Source: Candidatus Nomurabacteria bacterium
GTDB lineage: Bacteria; Patescibacteriota; Minisyncoccia; Phycocordibacterales; UBA9973
NCBI GenBank assembly: GCA_003157195.1
Contig: PMIU01000075.1
Coordinates: 1-9,795, forward strand
Length of the DNA: 9,795 nt
Reading direction: 5' to 3'
The stretch's first letter is position 1; the number at the start of each line of letters is the position of its first letter. Of this stretch, positions 5,915 to 9,795 are shown piece by piece. A program made the position numbers and the translations under genes. The notes under the pieces were generated by a model. It searched no databases. It saw only the letters and a program-made list of their open reading frames with translations, and was not told where the DNA came from.

Positions 5915-7637
5915 CAAACATTTTCCAAACATTTTCCGTGTCGGTGTACCATAAATACACATCAGAAAAACGGTCTTTTGGAGAAGTAATGTGGTCGATA
6001 GATAGTCCTTTTAGTTTTTGCGATACGACGTATATAAAATTGGGGCTATATAGAAAAATCGCAGGCATATCTTGATTGATTATGTTTTCAAATTGGATAT
6101 ATTTTTGCGTTCTTAACTGTTCATCAACGGTTGCGGGTGCATCTTCCAGAAGCTTGTCCGCTTTTACATTGGTATACATGGCCACATTCAGCCCGGGATC
6201 TTTTCTTTGGGAAGAATGCCAAAAAGCGAACAAATCGGATTCATGATTTATAATTTCTCCAAACAGAAGAGAATCGTAATTACGCGGACGAATCACGCTT
6301 TGGTTTAAATTGCCAATATCAAAAGTTTTTATGTCGACTTTTATGCCAACGTCGGACAAATCTTCTTTTATCAATTCCGCAGTACGGGCGAGCTCCGGAG
6401 CGTTGCCAGTGGAAATAGAAAATTGGAGTGTGGTGGTCGTTTTCTTTTTACTTTTATTAATTGTAGTTTTCTGCAAAAATCCATCGGAGCCCTTGGACCA
6501 TCCATCCTTTGCCAAATTGTTTTGCACGCCTTTCAGTATTTCATCGCGTGAAGGATTATTTGTTCCGGATATTTTCTGATAAGGAATTATGCTGAGCGGA
6601 ATGGGATTATCGATGGCGGTTGCATATCCCAAAAGCACCTCGCGGACTATTTTGCCTTTGTCTATCGCTTGGTCGATTGATTTAGTAATGACCTTGTCGG
6701 TGAAAAGCTGATTCTGGTTTTGATTGAAAAAGAGCCCGAATATTCTCGGAAGCACCGAAGATTCTATCTGATAATTTCTCTCTTTTAAAATACCCGCGTT
6801 CAGGGGGGTAATGGAGCTTATCTGGTTTACTGTCCCGCTTTCGAGTGCGGTAACTAGGTCGTTTTCGTTTGAATAGAAATATAAATTCAGGTTTGCAATA
6901 TATGGCTCCCCTAAAACGAATTTCTTAAACGGTACCAGTTCAAAAGAATCTATGACTCCCGATGTTTCTTTTATCACATTTTTTATCATATAAGGTCCGG
7001 AACCGATAGGGGATGTGTTAGCGTTGTTGAGTTCAATCGGTGAATTATCCCACAAATATCTCGGCATGATACCAAGCGTCGCATTTTCCAGAAAAGAGGG
7101 ATATGGTTGTTTTAGGGTAAATTGGATGGTGGCGTCGTCTATTTTTGTGGCTGTTACTCCATCCCAGTCTACCTTGCGCGGACTTTTAATGATTGAATCC
7201 TTGGCTTCATTTACGGTAAAGATCACATCGTCTGCATTTATTGGAGTTCCATCTTGGAAATATATTTTATCTTTCAAGGTAAAAGTATAAGTCAGACCAT
7301 CTTTTGATACGTCATATTTTTTTGCCAAGTCGGGAATCAGAACGCCTTCTCCGTTTTTTCTCATTAGGCCGGAATAAATAAGCGAGACCATGTCGAGGTC
7401 GGCCGGGGAAGTTGCTAAAATCGGATTTATGAAGCGCGGAGCTCCGATGATGCCCTCCGAGACTGTTCCCCCGCGAGAAGGAATACTCACCATCATGGAT
7501 TTGTTAATGCTTTCGAGAATGGAGATAGTGCTGACAATAAGAATTATTATGAATGCGACAAAAAGCATCCATTCTCTTTTCGAGAAGGCGCTAAAAACAG
7601 AATTGATTTGGTCTTTTGTAGGCAATTTAGCAGTCAT
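5901..7637 (-). CDS. Membrane-anchored family 5 (oligopeptide/dipeptide-type) solute-binding protein
   Basis: The 578-residue protein resembles the periplasmic binding proteins of peptide/nickel ABC importers (SBP_bac_5, DppA/OppA type). Family features run in order: GGTVSEGIIGAPRFINPILA near residues 56-75, LIYSGLMRKNGEG near 86-98, then LIPDLAKKYDVSKDGLTYTF and FQDGTPINADDV. The fold continues to the C-terminus with no internal break. It has one N-terminal membrane helix at about 22-42 (after KREWML) and no lipobox cysteine, so it is probably tethered by an uncleaved helix facing outward. No ABC permease or ATPase gene lies nearby. It starts 42 nt after secG and is followed, after 62 nt, by RNase J. 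The substrate is unknown. A non-transport role such as binding extracellular peptides is possible. No Shine-Dalgarno is seen before the ATG at 7637. Confidence 0.88.
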   Translation of the reverse strand: MTAKLPTKDQINSVFSAFSKREWMLFVAFIIILIVSTISILESINKSMMVSIPSRGGTVSEGIIGAPRFINPILATSPADLDMVSLIYSGLMRKNGEGVLIPDLAKKYDVSKDGLTYTFTLKDKIYFQDGTPINADDVIFTVNEAKDSIIKSPRKVDWDGVTATKIDDATIQFTLKQPYPSFLENATLGIMPRYLWDNSPIELNNANTSPIGSGPYMIKNVIKETSGVIDSFELVPFKKFVLGEPYIANLNLYFYSNENDLVTALESGTVNQISSITPLNAGILKERNYQIESSVLPRIFGLFFNQNQNQLFTDKVITKSIDQAIDKGKIVREVLLGYATAIDNPIPLSIIPYQKISGTNNPSRDEILKGVQNNLAKDGWSKGSDGFLQKTTINKSKKKTTTTLQFSISTGNAPELARTAELIKEDLSDVGIKVDIKTFDIGNLNQSVIRPRNYDSLLFGEIINHESDLFAFWHSSQRKDPGLNVAMYTNVKADKLLEDAPATVDEQLRTQKYIQFENIINQDMPAIFLYSPNFIYVVSQKLKGLSIDHITSPKDRFSDVYLWYTDTENVWKMFAPTH

Positions 7638-7679
7638 TGTTTTAACTGGCGCATCTGAAATTGTTTTTAGAGATACGAG

Positions 7680-7922
7680 CTAAGCTTTCACTTTTATTAT
7701 TATACTGAGAAATGCAAATAAAGCAAAGAGAATTGCGCAGACGATGGACAAGTAAAAAAGAAACTTTTCGAAGCCTCGACGGGTGTGATGAAAATTCCCG
7801 GAGTCATTTCCACCCAAAGCACCCCCAATGCCGGCAGCGGATTGCTGAAGCAGAACGGCGGAAACCAATATGACCGAAAGTATAATCTGCGCATAAGGCA
7901 GAATCTTTATAACTAAACTCAT
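7680..7922 (-). CDS. secG: SecG, preprotein translocase subunit
   Basis: SecG is the small non-essential partner of SecYE in the plasma-membrane protein channel and eases SecA-driven export. The 80-residue protein has the family layout: membrane helix 1 at about 7-25, the conserved loop LLQQSAAGIGGALGG at 24-38, a short RRGFEKFLF stretch at 48-56, and helix 2 at about 55-76. Length is normal for the family. It is first in the leftward block and shares an 86-nt divergent intergenic region with the receiver gene. A -10-like element lies 6 nt before its ATG and no Shine-Dalgarno is present, so its mRNA may be leaderless. The next gene, for an exported binding protein, starts 42 nt later. Confidence 0.92.
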   Translation of the reverse strand: MSLVIKILPYAQIILSVILVSAVLLQQSAAGIGGALGGNDSGNFHHTRRGFEKFLFYLSIVCAILFALFAFLSIIIKVKA

Positions 7923-7928
7923 GGGGTA

Positions 7929-7937
7929 ATTATTACA
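7929..7937 (-). promoter_or_regulatory. Extended -10-like element for secG, leaderless arrangement
   Basis: On the minus strand TGT (7937-7935) is followed by AATAAT (7934-7929), a 5/6 match to the -10 consensus with an extended TG. Six bases (TACCCC) then separate it from the secG ATG. Transcription at the usual distance would begin on the A of the start codon. The region is AT-rich overall, so a chance match is possible. Confidence 0.4.
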
Positions 7938-7960
7938 TAAATTAAATTAAAATACAAGCG

Positions 7961-7970
7961 TCTGTACAGA
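7961..7970. promoter_or_regulatory. Candidate operator: TCTGTACAGA palindrome in the divergent intergenic region
   Basis: The 86 nt between secG and the receiver gene contain a perfect 10-bp palindrome, tctgtacaga. It sits between the predicted secG -10 and the AT-rich TATATAT tract (7975-7981) that may be part of the receiver-gene promoter. Its place fits a regulator-binding site acting on one or both genes, but a palindrome this short can arise by chance. Confidence 0.25.
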
Positions 7971-7997
7971 TTTGTATATATGTGTTAGTTTTTAAAT

Positions 7998-8002
7998 GAG
8001 GG
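7998..8002 (+). promoter_or_regulatory. Shine-Dalgarno (GAGGG) of the receiver gene
   Basis: GAGGG lies 6 nt before the ATG at 8009, an ideal distance, and fixes the start. This contrasts with the other internal genes of the window, which show no clear Shine-Dalgarno. Confidence 0.65.
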
Positions 8003-8008
8003 CTCTTT

Positions 8009-8401
8009 ATGATACGAATTGCAGTAGTTCACGAAGAAGACGGGCTTCGGAAGAAACTCAGGGCCTTAATTTCGGCAATTCCCGACATGGAAATCGTCGG
8101 GGAAGGTCGGGTGGCGCTCGACGCCATCGACCTGGCGTGGAAGGTCAAGCCCAATGTGCTTCTCCTGAGTACTAAAACAATACCTGGGAGAATGGACAGC
8201 TTCGTGGCTGCCGGGCGCATCCACGAGGAAAGTCCCGATGTCAATATCATTCTTTTGGGCGAAGAGGAAATCGATATTGGTAGGTGTTTGGATATAGGGG
8301 TAAAGGGATACATTCCCACGGACTGTTCGGGGGATGGATTCCTGAACAGAATTCGTTGTGTGGTGAAGAGGTATGAATACTTTTTCGTGTCAGTCCGATG
8401 A
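8009..8401 (+). CDS. Stand-alone degenerate receiver (response-regulator-like) domain
   Basis: The 130-residue protein matches the receiver fold of NarL/FixJ-type response regulators over its whole length: LRKKLRALISAIPDMEIVGE near 13-32, KPNVLLLS at 47-54, RIHEESPDVNIILL near 70-83 and GVKGYIPTDCSGDGFLNRI near 98-116. There is no DNA-binding output domain. The acidic pair (E9, E10, D11) remains. The phospho-accepting Asp after VLLL is Ser54, the usual Thr/Ser after beta-4 is Gly84, and the usual Lys of the YLLKD stretch is Thr104. Phosphorylation is therefore unlikely, and it may be a phosphorylation-independent pseudo-receiver or a decaying remnant. It is GC-richer than the AT-rich left block and has a clear Shine-Dalgarno and its own terminator. 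This suggests an independent unit, possibly acquired. No histidine kinase is nearby. Its partner is unknown. Confidence 0.75.
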   Translation: MIRIAVVHEEDGLRKKLRALISAIPDMEIVGEGRVALDAIDLAWKVKPNVLLLSTKTIPGRMDSFVAAGRIHEESPDVNIILLGEEEIDIGRCLDIGVKGYIPTDCSGDGFLNRIRCVVKRYEYFFVSVR

Positions 8402-8436
8402 CCAGTGCCGCTCGAAAGGCGGAAAGGAAGGTAATT

Positions 8437-8520
8437 ATGAATCATCAAACGGCGCGAGCTCGGAGGCATCTCCCCGCACGCGCCGTTTTACGTTTCTTTT
8501 TTATTTATTTTTTTGTATAA
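8437..8520 (+). CDS. Possible 27-residue Arg-rich small ORF (doubtful)
   Basis: An ATG at 8437 follows a strong Shine-Dalgarno-like GGAAGG (8426-8431) with a 5-nt spacer and opens a 27-codon frame ending in TAA at 8518-8520. The peptide begins MNHQTARARRHLPARAVL, has five arginines encoded by five different codons, and ends in a phenylalanine-rich tail encoded by the T-run. The frame covers the terminator hairpin and the -10 box of the next gene, so the coding potential may be accidental. It could be a leader peptide, but nothing beyond the ribosome-binding site supports translation. Confidence 0.2.
   Translation: MNHQTARARRHLPARAVLRFFFIYFFV
8447..8512 (+). terminator. Strong intrinsic terminator downstream of the receiver gene
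   Basis: AAACGGCGCG (8447-8456) and CGCGCCGTTT (8479-8488) form a perfect 10-bp stem. The 22-nt apical part can fold further through GGAG (8462-8465) and CTCC (8470-8473). A T-rich tract follows (8486-8514, broken by a few other bases). It lies 45 nt past the receiver stop and separates that gene from the DHS-like gene, whose own promoter box is at 8516. Confidence 0.75.
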
Positions 8521-8521
8521 T
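8516..8521 (+). promoter_or_regulatory. TATAAT -10 box of the DHS-like gene, leaderless arrangement
   Basis: A perfect TATAAT ends exactly 6 nt before the ATG at 8528, so a start at the usual 7 nt falls on the A of the start codon. The -35 region is a T-rich tract with no good hexamer. A TTG at 8513 would start the frame 5 codons earlier but overlaps this box, so ATG 8528 is preferred. Confidence 0.5.
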
Positions 8522-8527
8522 ACAAAC

Positions 8528-9523
8528 ATGCAAAAAGAAACTTCAATTTTGGGTCTGTTTCAAAAATTATTTCATAATTTTAACGCGCGGGCGATGAAGG
8601 ACGCCACTTTGGCTTTCAAGAAACATTTGGACGACGGGGGCAAGATGTTGCTCGCTATGGGCGGGGCAATGTCTTCGGCGCAGATGGGCATAACCTTGGC
8701 GGCGATGATTCGCGAAAATAAAATCCATGCCATCTCTTGCACTGGCGCAAACTTGGAAGAAGCGGTTTTCCGTTTGGTCGCGCACGACAGCTACAAAGAT
8801 TATCCGGATTATAGATATTTTACTAAACAAGACGATGAAGATATTTTAAACAGAGGCGAGAGGCGAGTGACGGATACTTCCATTCCCGAAGAAGAAGCTT
8901 TTCGCGTCGTTGAACCGATTATTTTGAAACGTTGGAAAGAAGCGGAAAAAAGCGGTCAGCGCTTTTTTCCGCACGAATATTTTTATCAAATACTTTTGTC
9001 GGATGAATTGAAAGGTAAATACGAAGGCAACCCGGAGCATTGTTGGCTCCTCGAAGCGGCCAAGAAGAATTTGCCGATAGTGGTGCCAGGCTGGGAAGAC
9101 TCCACTTTGGGCAATATCTTTGCCGGTTATTGTAAAGCGGGAGAGGTCAAGCCGACGGTAATGAAAATTGGTGTGGAATATATGATGTACCTGTACGATA
9201 AATATACAGAGCTTGCAAAAGATGGCCCCGGTCTCGGTTTCTTCCAGATAGGTGGAGGCATTTCCGGAGACTTCCCGATTTGCGTCGTGCCGAGCATTAA
9301 ATACGATTTGAAAAAGCCCGTTCGTCCATGGGGATATTTCTGCCAGATTTCCGACAGCACCACATCGTATGGTTCATATTCCGGCGCCACCCCGAACGAG
9401 AAAATCACTTGGGACAAATTGACCAAAGACACGCCGATGTTCGTGATAGAATCGGACGCGACTATCGTCGCTCCGCTTATGTTTGAAGCAATTTTGGACA
9501 GATATACTTTAATTGAGAAATGA
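8528..9523 (+). CDS. Deoxyhypusine-synthase-like enzyme
   Basis: The 331-residue protein belongs to the deoxyhypusine synthase family, NAD-dependent enzymes that transfer an aminobutyl group from spermidine to a lysine of eIF5A. Some bacterial relatives act on free polyamines instead, for example making homospermidine. Family stretches are MGGAMSSAQMG at 44-54, SCTGANLEEAVFRLVAHD at 70-87 (NAD-binding region), VPGWEDSTLGN at 186-196, IGGGISGDFP at 241-250 and SGATPNEKITWDKL at 285-298. Lys297 in TWDK aligns with the catalytic lysine of human DHS (SWGK, Lys329) and Glu291 with a nearby substrate-binding Glu. The aspartates just before SGA in the human enzyme read Tyr here, and the HH after GGG is absent, which suggests a substrate other than eIF5A. 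A bacterium would have EF-P rather than eIF5A. It overlaps the next gene by ATGA. Confidence 0.88.
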   Translation: MQKETSILGLFQKLFHNFNARAMKDATLAFKKHLDDGGKMLLAMGGAMSSAQMGITLAAMIRENKIHAISCTGANLEEAVFRLVAHDSYKDYPDYRYFTKQDDEDILNRGERRVTDTSIPEEEAFRVVEPIILKRWKEAEKSGQRFFPHEYFYQILLSDELKGKYEGNPEHCWLLEAAKKNLPIVVPGWEDSTLGNIFAGYCKAGEVKPTVMKIGVEYMMYLYDKYTELAKDGPGLGFFQIGGGISGDFPICVVPSIKYDLKKPVRPWGYFCQISDSTTSYGSYSGATPNEKITWDKLTKDTPMFVIESDATIVAPLMFEAILDRYTLIEK

Positions 9524-9795
9524 AAAAATTTCTAAGCACAGTTTTTTTAATTCTAGTAATCGGGGTAGTCGCTTACCAACTTAAAAGTCAGATTTTTCCT
9601 CCGGCTCCTTGCTCTGAGTCGATACCTTATACACTTGGCACTTTTGCTACGCAGTTTGGCATTTCTAAAGATTATTTCTTAAGTGCATTAACGGACGCGG
9701 AAGCCATTTGGGAAAAACCTTTCGGAAAAAACTTTTTTACTTATGAGCCAACGAGTTCTGACGCTACTGTTTTGAAAATTAATCTTGTTTATGAT
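9520..9795 (+). CDS. N-terminus of an exported or membrane-anchored protein of unknown function (3' truncated by window)
   Basis: The frame opens with ATG at 9520, overlapping the DHS-like stop as ATGA, and stays open to the window end (92 residues). It is too short in this window to be judged by length. MKKFLSTVFLILVIGVVAY is a typical signal peptide or single membrane anchor (helix about 4-20). The following part, PCSESIPYTLGTFATQFGIS at about 29-48, then SALTDAEAIWEKPFGKNFF and a lysine-poor stretch ending INLVYD, is soluble. The style recalls N-terminal regions of CPR proteins that carry a matrixin-type metalloprotease domain further on, but no HExxH is inside the window, so that is only a suggestion. 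The overlap implies translational coupling with the enzyme gene. Confidence 0.7.
   Translation, partial: MKKFLSTVFLILVIGVVAYQLKSQIFPPAPCSESIPYTLGTFATQFGISKDYFLSALTDAEAIWEKPFGKNFFTYEPTSSDATVLKINLVYD

Noticed and set aside
7680..7682. Read-through fusion of secG with the solute-binding protein (same frame, separated by TAG)
   Set aside because: secG has normal length, the next gene has its own ATG with an N-terminal anchor, and the 14 codons between show nothing conserved.
8408..8422. Small CCGC/GCGG hairpin after the receiver stop
   Set aside because: A 4-bp stem with no T-run is within chance; the 10-bp hairpin downstream is the convincing terminator.
8029..8469. 146-codon open frame on the minus strand
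   Set aside because: It is antisense to the receiver gene, has no recognisable protein features, and the plus-strand receiver match is clear.
8513..8527. TTG start for the DHS-like gene, 5 codons upstream of the ATG
   Set aside because: It overlaps the TATAAT box, has no Shine-Dalgarno, and the upstream bases would not be transcribed from that promoter.

Overview
The window looks like chromosomal DNA of a Patescibacteria (CPR) member, most likely of the Parcubacteria lineage. The assignment rests on gene content and protein style: a PBP2-like transpeptidase, a delta'-like clamp-loader protein without a P-loop, a slightly shortened ribosome recycling factor, a long RNase J with a basic N-terminal extension, a membrane-anchored orphan family 5 solute-binding protein, SecG, and a deoxyhypusine-synthase-like enzyme. 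No rRNA or tRNA gene, transposase, integrase or CRISPR array was seen.

Layout. Positions 1-2730 hold a compact, AT-rich, rightward run: the 3' part of a PBP2 gene, a holB-like gene, frr and the N-terminal half of rseP, with gaps of only 3-9 nt. rseP stops after its PDZ domain and meets, tail to tail with a 4-nt overlap, a leftward block. In transcription order that block is secG (7922-7680), an oligopeptide-type solute-binding protein (7637-5901), RNase J (5838-3883) and an MFS permease (3881-2727). An intrinsic terminator for the leftward block lies inside the last codons of rseP. Divergent from secG is a short, GC-richer gene for a degenerate receiver domain (8009-8401), closed by a strong terminator near 8447-8512. 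Next come a deoxyhypusine-synthase-like gene (8528-9523) and, with an ATGA overlap, the start of a secreted or membrane-anchored protein that runs off the window (9520-9795).

Functional themes: cell-wall elongation (PBP2), replication (clamp-loader-like), translation (RRF), membrane proteolysis (RseP, probably inactive here), RNA turnover (RNase J), secretion (SecG), uptake (solute-binding protein, MFS), a signalling remnant, and a polyamine-type enzyme.

Points deserving attention: (1) RseP lacks its C-terminal half, including the second metal-ligand region, exactly where gene orientation and base composition change. (2) A perfect 20+1+20 palindrome lies in frame inside the RNase J N-terminal extension, resembling a palindromic element inserted in a gene. 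(3) Several genes (frr, rseP, secG and the DHS-like gene) have a -10 box only 6-10 nt before the ATG and no Shine-Dalgarno, which suggests leaderless or near-leaderless mRNAs, whereas the receiver gene has a clear Shine-Dalgarno. (4) The receiver has Ser in place of the phospho-accepting Asp. All family assignments come from motif recognition by eye, without database searches.
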